From: Thiotrichaceae bacterium
GTDB taxonomy: Bacteria > Pseudomonadota > Gammaproteobacteria > Thiotrichales > Thiotrichaceae
Direction of reading: 5' to 3'
Assembly: GCA_024762625.1 (NCBI GenBank)
Contig: JANTHA010000047.1
Location: forward strand, 1 to 11,223
Length of the DNA stretch: 11,223 nt
How positions within the stretch are numbered: position 1 is the stretch's first letter; every line of letters starts with the position of its first letter. The notes beneath the pieces were generated by a model, which was not told the origin of the DNA, did no database searches, and saw only the letters and a list, made by a program, of their open reading frames with translations. Both the position numbers and the translations under genes were made by a program. This document shows positions 1 to 6,530 of this stretch, piece by piece.

Positions 1-538
1 ATGACGATTCTGACGAGTCTGACGATGCCGAGGAGCCGTTATCATCCGAACGCGATCGGGATGATTTTGCAGAGTCAGAGGTCTTCTTTGATGAAGATTT
101 TTTGGAAGCGGATTTTTTAGTCGCTTCACCCATTTTATAGCCTTCTGGAGCGCGCGTTTCACCGCGTGAAGTCGACACATTCTTTTTTATACCGGTTAAA
201 ATGGTTTCTCCAATGCCTTCCACATTTAACAGATCTTTTGTTGATTTAAATTTTCCGTTTTTCTTGCGGTAATCAACAATCGCTTGAGCCTTGACCGGCC
301 CTATGCCCTTCAGATAGGCGCTCAAGGCGCTGGCGCTGGCCTTGTTAATATTGACCACTGTTTTCTTGTATTGAGATTTCCCTTCTGAAGAAGAGGATGA
401 TTTTGATGAGGATTTTTTGGAAAATAAACTGTTTTTCAGTTTTGACGAGGTAGAACCTGATTCGTCCTTGGCTATTGCCGGACCTGTCGCAACGGCCAAA
501 GCCAGCAAGAAAAGAAAATAACGCAAAAGTGATTTCAT
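1..538 (-). CDS. ComEA-like exported helix-hairpin-helix DNA-binding protein (partial, C-terminus off the left edge)
   Basis: The frame is open from the ATG at 538 to the window edge (179 codons, no stop). Residues 1-23 form a signal peptide (basic MKSLLR, hydrophobic core, cleavage near AIA|K). Residues about 39-60 are Ser/Lys-rich. Residues 61-121 are the ComEA-type double helix-hairpin-helix, with hairpins LKGIGPVKAQ and LNVEGIGETI. After that comes a long Ser/Lys tail (about 140-163) that turns acidic (DDNGSS onward). ComEA proteins bind DNA outside the cytoplasmic membrane during natural transformation; here that role is inferred from the fold alone. The start at 538 is chosen because AAGGA lies 7 nt upstream; an in-frame ATG at 556 has only AT-rich sequence before it. 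The gene follows gspF by 56 bp on the same strand, so it probably shares the gsp transcript. The low-complexity tail is unusual for a small ComEA. Family assignment is firm, function less so. Confidence 0.85.
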   Translation of the reverse strand, partial: MKSLLRYFLFLLALAVATGPAIAKDESGSTSSKLKNSLFSKKSSSKSSSSSEGKSQYKKTVVNINKASASALSAYLKGIGPVKAQAIVDYRKKNGKFKSTKDLLNVEGIGETILTGIKKNVSTSRGETRAPEGYKMGEATKKSASKKSSSKKTSDSAKSSRSRSDDNGSSASSDSSESS

Positions 539-545
539 TTGATTG

Positions 546-550
546 TCCTT
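546..550 (-). promoter_or_regulatory. Shine-Dalgarno for the comEA-like gene
   Basis: AAGGA on the minus strand, 7 nt before the ATG at 538. It decides between two in-frame ATGs (556 and 538): it lies inside the coding stretch if 556 is used, and is ideally placed for 538. Confidence 0.7.
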
Positions 551-594
551 ATCCATTTTAAAATTTATAAACAAAATTCCCGTCTTTTAGGGGC

Positions 595-1809
595 TTATTT
601 AACCAATTGGTTCAAATTCAAAATCGGCAACAGGATAGATAAGACAATCAATAACACCACGCCGCCCATGACGATAATCAGCGCTGGTTCAAATATGCTT
701 AACATGGCGGTCAACATGCCATCTGTTTCGCGCTCCTGCTGGATCGCCGCCCTTTCCAGCATTTCATCCAGCTTGCCGCTGCTTTCGCCGCTGGCGATCA
801 GGTAAACCGTCATCGGCGGGAAATAGCCGGATTGGTCCAGCGCACGGTGAATCGACATGCCTTCGCGCACCTTAACGGCGGCTTTCTCGACAGCTTCGCG
901 CATTGGCATATTCTGAATGACCTGGCCGGAAATCGACATGGCGTCAAGTATTGGCACGCCGCTGGATGACAGGATACTCAGAGTGCGCGCAAAGCGGGCG
1001 GTATTCAGTCCCCGCACCATTTTGCCAATCAACGGAATACGCAATACAAAACGATGGTAGCGATATTTCCACTCCGGGATTTTGGTAATCTGTTTGAACA
1101 ATATAAAGCCCAGAATCAGCGCGATCACGATATACAGACCATAATCGCGGATAAAATCACTGGTCTTGATCATCATCTGCGTCATGATTGGCAAGTTCTG
1201 TCCAAGATTATCGAAGACTTCAACAATCTTGGGCACAATAAACGCCAGCAAACCGCTGACAATAGCAATAGACAGCAGGGTCAGTGTAACGGGATAAATC
1301 ATCGCGCCGGATATGCGCTGTTGTACCTCCTGACGGGATTCGGTGTACTCAGCCATGCGATCCAGCACAGCATCCAGATGACCGGATTGTTCGCCTGCCG
1401 CAATCGTGGCGCGATACATATCGGGGAAAACTGACGGATACGCGCCCAGCGCATTCGCCAGTGAATGGCCTTCGACCACGCGCGAGCGCACCGCCGACAG
1501 GATATGCTTGATATTGCGTTTCTCGGTTTGTTTGGCGGTCGTTGCAAGCGCTTCTTCAAGCGGAGAACCCGATTGCACCAGCGTTGCAAGTTGCCGGGTT
1601 AGCAAGGCAAGGTCGGCGGCCTTTACCCGTCCGGCGCGGCGCGGTTTACTGGTTTCGCTTTTTTCTGATTTTTCGACCTGTTTGACCCGTAATGGCGTTA
1701 AGTTGCCATCACGCAACAATTGCCTAAGCTGTCTGGAATTATCCGCTTCAAGTATGCCGGTTTCTTCCTTGCCGCTAACATCCAGAGCGGTGTATTCGTA
1801 TGCAGGCAT
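595..1809 (-). CDS. gspF: Type II secretion inner-membrane platform protein GspF
   Basis: 404 residues, the usual GspF length. The N-terminus MPAYEYTALD is the classic GspF/PilC opening. Two repeated T2SSF domains lie at about 68-190 and 271-393, each with the family's L-x-R-Q-L/T-L-x-x-L-x-x-S-G type opening (LLTRQLATLVQSG and FARTLSILSSSG) and a G-E-x-S-G element (GEQSGHL near 140, GESSGKL near 341). Hydrophobic segments at about 171-196, 222-240 and 371-394 match the three-helix topology. GspF sits in the inner membrane and links the GspE ATPase to pseudopilus assembly. The gene starts 6 bp after the gspE stop without a strong ribosome-binding site, which suggests translational coupling. 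The neighbouring gspD secretin, rather than pil genes, favours GspF over PilC. No lesions are seen. Confidence 0.95.
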   Translation of the reverse strand: MPAYEYTALDVSGKEETGILEADNSRQLRQLLRDGNLTPLRVKQVEKSEKSETSKPRRAGRVKAADLALLTRQLATLVQSGSPLEEALATTAKQTEKRNIKHILSAVRSRVVEGHSLANALGAYPSVFPDMYRATIAAGEQSGHLDAVLDRMAEYTESRQEVQQRISGAMIYPVTLTLLSIAIVSGLLAFIVPKIVEVFDNLGQNLPIMTQMMIKTSDFIRDYGLYIVIALILGFILFKQITKIPEWKYRYHRFVLRIPLIGKMVRGLNTARFARTLSILSSSGVPILDAMSISGQVIQNMPMREAVEKAAVKVREGMSIHRALDQSGYFPPMTVYLIASGESSGKLDEMLERAAIQQERETDGMLTAMLSIFEPALIIVMGGVVLLIVLSILLPILNLNQLVK

Positions 1810-1815
1810 GGTAAA

Positions 1816-3564
1816 CTAGGAACCTGTATGGTCAACGCTACTGTTTTGTTCGTTCGCATCTTCGCGGGTTACGCGCAATACTTCTTCCAGAGATGTTTTT
1901 CCCGCCAGCACCAGCCTTCTACCATCCTGGCGCAGCGTTGGCGCAGTCTGATGAACATAGTGTTCCACTGCCTGTTCGCTGGCGCCATCGTGAATCAGGT
2001 TGCGACAGGTTTCATCCAGTTCAATCAGCTCATAGATGCCATTTCGGCCGCTATAGCCGGTATGATTACAGGCTGAACAACCTTTATGATGATAAATCGT
2101 CGGCGCAGGGGCGGACGGATCAATTCTCAATAACTCGCACTCCAGCGGGTTGGCCTCCGCCGCCACCTTGCATTCATTACATAACAGACGCACCAGACGC
2201 TGCGCCACGACGCCAATCAGGCTGGAGGAGAGCAGGAACGGCTCCACGCCCATATCGCGCAAACGAGTCACTGCGCCCACAGCGGTATTGGTATGCAGTG
2301 TGGAAAATACCAGATGTCCGGTCAATGACGCCTGAACCGCGATTTCCGCCGTTTCCAGATCGCGTATCTCGCCAATCATTACCACATCCGGGTCCTGACG
2401 CAAAATGGCGCGAAGGCCGCGCGCAAAGCTCATGTCCACCTTGTTGTTCACCTGGGTCTGGCCAATGCCATCGATATAGTATTCGATCGGGTCTTCAACG
2501 GTTAAAATATTCCGGCTGGTCTCGTTCAGATCGGTTAACGCCGCGTAGAGCGTCGTGGTTTTACCTGAACCGGTCGGCCCGGTCACCAGGATGATGCCAT
2601 GTGGTTTTTTAATCAGGTTTTTCAGGCGTAGATGGGTTTCATCATCCATACCCAGATGTTCCAGATTGAGGCGTCCGGCCGATTTGTCCAGCAAACGCAA
2701 CACCACGCGTTCATTGTGACCGGAAGGCAGGGTTGAAACCCGCACATCCACGCCGCGCCCTGCAACCCGAAGTGAGATGCGGCCATCCTGAGGCAGGCGC
2801 TTTTCTGCAATATCCAGTTTCGCCATGACCTTGATGCGCGAGATGATCAGCGCAGCCAGGGTGCGCGGGGGCGACAATATTTCGCGCAATACGCCATCGA
2901 CGCGCATGCGCACCGTCATGCGGTTTTCATAGGTTTCGATATGGATATCGGAAGCATTTTCCTTAACTGCCTGGGTTAATAAGGCATTGATCAGACGAAT
3001 GATCGGCGCATCGTCTTCTGATTCCAGCAAGTCTTCCGGTTCTGGCAGGGAATCCGCCACATCATGCAAATCCAGTTCTTCGCCGAGATCATCCATCATC
3101 GCGCTCGCGCCTGCGCCGCTGCTGTCGTAATGGATCGCCAGCAAGTGCTCAAACTCGTCATTGTCTATCGGTTTGAAGATAAAATCAGTCTGCAAAAAAC
3201 GACTCACTTCATTGGCGATGACCGGAGTAAGACCTTTTTTATAGCGAACCACCAACTTATCACTGTCGTTGCCGGTGCGTTCAATCACCACGCCATTGCG
3301 TTTAGCGAAACTGTAGGGAAAATCCCGTGGTTTATCAGGCGAGGCATCCGCATGCACATTACTCGGAGCATTACCCGGAGCATTTTTCTTAAGATCAGTT
3401 GTCTGAACTTCGTTCCGGTCGCTGGCGGCATCTCCTGACGCCAATTCATCGATATTCTGTTCGGCCTGTTTTTTCATTTCCGTAGGTATTTGTTCTCCGG
3501 AAAGTTTATTACCGGACAACACATCCTCTGGGGTCAGTTCGATTGGTTTATTCATTACTTGCAT
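1816..3564 (-). CDS. gspE: Type II secretion assembly ATPase GspE
   Basis: 582-residue secretion ATPase that powers pseudopilus assembly at the cytoplasmic face of the inner membrane. Visible motifs: N1E-type domain from about residue 81 (PYSFAKRNGV), ASDIHIE at 204-210, Walker A GPTGSGKT at 329-336, Asp box TVEDPIEY at 355-362, Walker B region VVMIGEIRD at 394-402, His box FSTLHTN near 420-426, and a zinc-binding tetracysteine pair (C462-x2-C465 and C496-x2-C499). All catalytic motifs are intact. The protein is about 80 residues longer than typical GspE because of a polar, Asn/Asp/Ala-rich N-terminal stretch (1-80) before the recognisable domain. The ATG at 3564 is used because AAGG lies 10 nt upstream; an ATG at 3555 is an alternative. 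Genes gspF downstream and gspD upstream support T2SS rather than type IV pili (PilB). Confidence 0.95.
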   Translation of the reverse strand: MQVMNKPIELTPEDVLSGNKLSGEQIPTEMKKQAEQNIDELASGDAASDRNEVQTTDLKKNAPGNAPSNVHADASPDKPRDFPYSFAKRNGVVIERTGNDSDKLVVRYKKGLTPVIANEVSRFLQTDFIFKPIDNDEFEHLLAIHYDSSGAGASAMMDDLGEELDLHDVADSLPEPEDLLESEDDAPIIRLINALLTQAVKENASDIHIETYENRMTVRMRVDGVLREILSPPRTLAALIISRIKVMAKLDIAEKRLPQDGRISLRVAGRGVDVRVSTLPSGHNERVVLRLLDKSAGRLNLEHLGMDDETHLRLKNLIKKPHGIILVTGPTGSGKTTTLYAALTDLNETSRNILTVEDPIEYYIDGIGQTQVNNKVDMSFARGLRAILRQDPDVVMIGEIRDLETAEIAVQASLTGHLVFSTLHTNTAVGAVTRLRDMGVEPFLLSSSLIGVVAQRLVRLLCNECKVAAEANPLECELLRIDPSAPAPTIYHHKGCSACNHTGYSGRNGIYELIELDETCRNLIHDGASEQAVEHYVHQTAPTLRQDGRRLVLAGKTSLEEVLRVTREDANEQNSSVDHTGS

Positions 3565-3656
3565 TAGGTTAATACCTTACCCCTGTTAGCTAATACTTTA
3601 TTTTTTCATCCTACTTAATATGGGTTCAAAACTTAAAAAAACGAGTGTTGTGTCGT

Positions 3657-3669
3657 TAACGCTGCGTTA
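3657..3669. repeat. 13-bp palindrome TAACGC-T-GCGTTA
   Basis: A perfect inverted repeat with a single central base in the gspD-gspE gap, about 93 bp upstream of the gspE start. The half-site TAACGC recurs at 3696-3701 and, with one change, as TTACGC at 3709-3714. This is the size and form of a dimeric repressor or activator site, but no binding protein can be named. Confidence 0.6.
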
Positions 3670-3688
3670 TAAAAGCCGCGCTATAAAA
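3661..3688. repeat. 14-bp imperfect tandem repeat, two copies
   Basis: GCTGCGTTATAAAA at 3661-3674 is followed directly by GCCGCGCTATAAAA at 3675-3688, with 12 of 14 positions identical. The first copy overlaps the TAACGC palindrome. On the minus strand each copy starts TTTTATA, so each contains a -10-like hexamer facing gspE. Confidence 0.7.
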
Positions 3689-3695
3689 CTGTATC

Positions 3696-3721
3696 TAACG
3701 CGCACTAGTTACGCGCACAAC
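3696..3721. repeat. 13-bp imperfect tandem repeat, two copies
   Basis: Copies at 3696-3708 and 3709-3721 share the core ACGCGCAC with a 13-bp period (10 of 13 positions identical). They adjoin the 14-bp repeats in the same intergenic gap, which together gives a compact array of direct repeats upstream of gspE. Confidence 0.65.
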
Positions 3722-3821
3722 TACATCACCATTTTTGCATTGATGAATTGCGTAATCATATATTGTTGTTTTAATAAACTTATCATGTCCCTAAACTCAC
3801 CAAAATGAAATGGATGCTTTA

Positions 3822-6212
3822 CTAGTCAATGCCATTTAAAAACTGCTCAGCCTGTTGATCAGCGCGCGCTTTTTTCGCTTTCTGAATATTTGTTTCCTGA
3901 TATGCAGGGATGTTGCCTGTTTTATTCCGGTTAGTCCGGAATGTGCGCTGTTTGACTGCATTTTGCCTGATGCTGTTTCGCTCAAGCGTTTTTTGAGAGC
4001 CTTGCTGTGGACGATGCTGTGGACGATGCTGCGTACGGTGTTTCGCCCGTTGCGCTGCCGCAAGCTGTTGCTTCATCTTACTTTGCTGGGTAGATTTGCT
4101 CCCGGCTTGTTGCGCCTGTTGCCGTTGTAGCAGTAACTGCCGCTTGCGCTGATCAGGCGTCAGTTTTTTCATGAATCCCTGCTTCAGATTATTCGGGAAA
4201 ATTTTAGCGTTTTCCTTCAGAATACCGCGACGGCCTATGCGGCTTTCCGCCTGGTAACGTTTGATTTTATTATATTTTTGGCGCGTATAATGATCCGCCG
4301 ATAATACATCCCGCATAATCACCGGATGGATAAAAACCATCAGATTGGTTTTTTCCTTTTCGGTTGTTGTATGCTGAAACAATTTACCTAGCACCGGAAT
4401 ATTTCCCAGTCCTGGAACCTTGGTCTTCCTGTCACGGAAGGTATCAGACATCAGACCGCCCAGGATCAGCACCTGACCATCTTCAACCATCACTTTGGTA
4501 TTAATGGTGCGTTTATTGGTAATGCGCTCAGCCGCGCTGGAATTTCCACCTGTCAGGCTTGAAACTTCCTGTTCTATGTCCAGCTTAATGCTGCTGCCTG
4601 CATTGATCTGGGGTTTGATTTTAAGCTTGATGCCCACATCCTCGCGCTCTATCGTCTGGAATGGATTGCTTGGCGTGCTGGAATTATTACCGGTGCTGGT
4701 ATAGGAGCCCGTCACGAAGGGAACATTTTCACCCACGACAATGCTGGCTTCCTCATTATCCATGGCGATCACGGTGGGCGTCGACAAAATATTGGTCGCG
4801 CCGTCGCCGCTCAAGGCGTCAATCAATAAACCGAAGCGGTTGTCGCCAATATTATCAGCCAGACCGAGCCTTCCACCGTCGTCCGGTGGAACCAGACCAC
4901 TGACGCTGCCATTGGTAAGAAAACCTAACAAGGCGCTAATCGTCGTCACGGTGCCCGCCCCGCCAATGATCCCTTCTTTACTGTTAATCCCCAGACTTGC
5001 GCCCAGTGTTTTAGACAATTTAGCGCCCACTTCCGCAATCACCGCTTCAACCAGCACCTGCGCGCGACGCACATCCAGCTGTTTGATAACCCGTATCAGA
5101 TTTTTCTGCACATCCGGCTCAGCCGTAATAATCAATGAGTTGCTAGCCGTGTCAGCCTGTATGTCAACTTCCGCTTTTTGCGTTCCGGCCGCGCCTTTGG
5201 CTGTCGCCTTTGTGGTTTTTGTGGTTTTGGAAACGCCGGTGAGCACTTTCGCCAACTCCTCAGCCTTGGCGTAACGCAGATAGATGACGCGCGTTTTGTC
5301 CTTGATTTTTTGCGGCGTATCCAGTTTGCGGATAATCCGTTTAACCACCTGGCGCGCCGACTTGTCGCCGCTTAACAGCAAGCTATTGGTGCGCAAATCC
5401 GCTGCGACCTTGTTTTTACCCTGAACGCCTTTAATACTCGGTTGTTGTAAGGTCTGGATGGTTTGAGCCAGCGTTTTGGCCGAAGCATACTTAAGCGGTA
5501 CCACTTCAATTTCTTCGTCATCCGCCCGGTCCATCCGTTTGATAATGCCGATCAGACGGTTAATATTGGCGGCGCGATCTGAAATTACAATCGTGTTGCT
5601 TGGTCCATAGGCCTGTAACTGACCGGTGCTCGGAACCAGCGGGCGCAAAATCGGCACCAGCATCGCCGCAGGAACATGCTCAACGCGAATCACGCGTGTA
5701 ATCAGTTCATCCGCTTTAGGTATGGATTTTTTTGACGATTTCTTATACTGCTTATAAAGCTTCCTGGATGAAGAAGAATCCGAAGACGAAGAAGATGATG
5801 AAGGCATTGCTCCACTCAATTTTTCTTTTTGGCCTTCATCATTAACCAATGGAACGGGCTGTTGCTTGGCCTGATTCGAAGGAACAATCTTGATCAGATT
5901 GCCACTACCGGCGGGAACGGCGGAAAAGCCATGCACCTGTAAAATGGACAGAAATGTTTCATATAACTCATCGTCAGAAATATCCTGACTGGTAATCACA
6001 GTCACCCTACCCTTTACTCTGGGATCCACTACAAAACTTTTTCCGGTAATCCGGGACACCGTTTCAATTAAAGTGGGAATTTCCACATCGCGTAGATTAA
6101 TCTGGGCCGATTCTTCAGCATTCAGCGCCAAGCCCTGGATCGCAACAACTAAAAAACCACTTAATAATACAATTTTGATTTTTCTTAAAAATATATGTTT
6201 AAAAGCGATCAC
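3822..6212 (-). CDS. gspD: Type II secretion secretin GspD with extended cationic C-terminal tail
   Basis: 796-residue outer-membrane secretin that forms the exit channel of the type II system. Residues 1-32 are a signal peptide (KIKIVLLSGF core, likely cleavage after ALNA). N0 spans about 34-112 (INLRDVEIPTLIETVSRITG), then a Ser/Lys-rich linker at about 113-168. N1 (about 170-230), N2 (234-300) and N3 (306-382) follow, and the secretin barrel domain is at about 384-634 with VPGLGNIPVLGKLF at 599-612. Translation starts at GTG, with AAGGGA 10 nt upstream; no in-frame ATG occurs near the N-terminus. About 110 residues after 683 form a Gln/Arg/Lys-rich tail with HRPQ repeats, in place of a recognisable pilotin-binding S domain. 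The gene is first in the leftward block and diverges from pdxB. Family assignment is secure; the tail's role is unknown. Confidence 0.95.
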   Translation of the reverse strand: MIAFKHIFLRKIKIVLLSGFLVVAIQGLALNAEESAQINLRDVEIPTLIETVSRITGKSFVVDPRVKGRVTVITSQDISDDELYETFLSILQVHGFSAVPAGSGNLIKIVPSNQAKQQPVPLVNDEGQKEKLSGAMPSSSSSSSDSSSSRKLYKQYKKSSKKSIPKADELITRVIRVEHVPAAMLVPILRPLVPSTGQLQAYGPSNTIVISDRAANINRLIGIIKRMDRADDEEIEVVPLKYASAKTLAQTIQTLQQPSIKGVQGKNKVAADLRTNSLLLSGDKSARQVVKRIIRKLDTPQKIKDKTRVIYLRYAKAEELAKVLTGVSKTTKTTKATAKGAAGTQKAEVDIQADTASNSLIITAEPDVQKNLIRVIKQLDVRRAQVLVEAVIAEVGAKLSKTLGASLGINSKEGIIGGAGTVTTISALLGFLTNGSVSGLVPPDDGGRLGLADNIGDNRFGLLIDALSGDGATNILSTPTVIAMDNEEASIVVGENVPFVTGSYTSTGNNSSTPSNPFQTIEREDVGIKLKIKPQINAGSSIKLDIEQEVSSLTGGNSSAAERITNKRTINTKVMVEDGQVLILGGLMSDTFRDRKTKVPGLGNIPVLGKLFQHTTTEKEKTNLMVFIHPVIMRDVLSADHYTRQKYNKIKRYQAESRIGRRGILKENAKIFPNNLKQGFMKKLTPDQRKRQLLLQRQQAQQAGSKSTQQSKMKQQLAAAQRAKHRTQHRPQHRPQQGSQKTLERNSIRQNAVKQRTFRTNRNKTGNIPAYQETNIQKAKKARADQQAEQFLNGID
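4004..4039 (-). repeat. 12-bp coding repeat in the gspD tail, three copies
   Basis: Two perfect copies of GCTGTGGACGAT (4004-4015 and 4016-4027, plus-strand reading) are followed by a diverged third (4028-4039, 9 of 12 identical). They encode the tetrapeptides HRTQ, HRPQ and HRPQ at residues 725-736. The period is a multiple of three, so copy-number change would lengthen or shorten the tail without a frameshift. Confidence 0.85.
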
Positions 6213-6509
6213 TCTAGTAAAGTCCCTTTTTATAGTTACAAATCATGAATTAATTAGATAGACTGCAACGGTTATATGAATCCATTCAGAAAGCCCGATG
6301 CGGCTTGTTTCGTACATGTTTTCTTGTTGCTTCGCTTATTTCATGAGTTTTAAATCAATTACAGCCACACAGCCGCGCAGTATACCAATTTTCAGACATC
6401 TTTGTGCAAATCTTTATGATAAACAAAAATAATTTGAATCATGACAACAACTGAAATTACAAGCAGCTCTTGAAACTAACACTCGCGCCCTAAACTTAAG
6501 GTCATCTCT
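6213..6509. promoter_or_regulatory. Divergent gspD / pdxB intergenic region
   Basis: 297 AT-rich bases between two genes transcribed away from each other, so promoters for both must lie here or inside the genes. A pdxB promoter candidate is at 6393-6420. For gspD, the ribosome-binding site AAGGGA is at 6223-6228 (minus strand), but no minus-strand -35/-10 pair of good quality was found. A small hairpin (AAGCC, loop CGATGC, GGCTT, 6291-6306) is present without a U-tract. A short ORF with a Thr/Ser-rich peptide starts at 6441. No RNA gene is recognised. Confidence 0.55.
6393..6420 (+). promoter_or_regulatory. Candidate sigma-70 promoter for pdxB
   Basis: CAGACA (6393-6398, 4 of 6 to TTGACA), a 16-bp spacer and TATGAT (6415-6420, 5 of 6 to TATAAT). 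This would start transcription near 6427 and give a leader of about 80 nt before the pdxB start. It is a by-eye match only. Confidence 0.35.
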
Positions 6510-6530
6510 ATGCCGAATGTATGCCGAATG
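6509..6530 (+). repeat. Perfect 11-bp tandem duplication at the pdxB start
   Basis: TATGCCGAATG occurs twice back to back (6509-6519, 6520-6530). The first copy contains the ATG at 6510 and the second ends in the in-frame ATG at 6528. Because 11 is not a multiple of three, the duplication sets the frame of the upstream ATG relative to pdxB. Confidence 0.9.

Larger units (their letters stand above)
3565..3821. promoter_or_regulatory. gspD-gspE intergenic region, candidate regulatory zone
   Basis: 257 bp between the gspD stop and the gspE start, AT-rich at both ends with a GC-containing repeated core at 3657-3721. It holds a 13-bp palindrome and two tandem repeats (listed separately). The core is placed where a gspE promoter could lie: the minus-strand hexamers TATAAC and TATAGC within the repeats resemble a -10 box, but no good -35 is found at 16-18 bp. 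No factor-independent terminator was recognised after gspD. Small ORFs in this gap are not convincing. Confidence 0.4.

Noticed and set aside
1406..1819. 137-residue plus-strand ORF opposite gspF
   Set aside because: Antisense to a complete, well-conserved GspF; Ser/Arg-rich composition typical of shadow frames.
3721..3786. 21-codon minus-strand ORF (starts MISLLKQQ) between gspD and gspE
   Set aside because: AGGG is only 2 nt from the ATG, the peptide has no features, and chance ORFs of this length are common.
3620..3808. 62-residue plus-strand ORF in the gspD-gspE gap
   Set aside because: No ribosome-binding site, no recognisable domain, lies antisense across the repeat array, and composition is that of AT-rich intergenic DNA.
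4741..5274. 177-residue plus-strand ORF inside gspD
   Set aside because: Antisense shadow of a clear secretin gene, with no start signal and no recognisable domain.
6291..6306. Hairpin AAGCC-CGATGC-GGCTT as a terminator
   Set aside because: Only five base pairs and no U-tract on either strand; it lies between divergent genes, where a terminator is not expected.
6213..6330. Sigma-54 promoter for gspD
   Set aside because: No GG/GC pair at -24/-12 spacing on the minus strand; a GG and GC near 6270 are too far apart.
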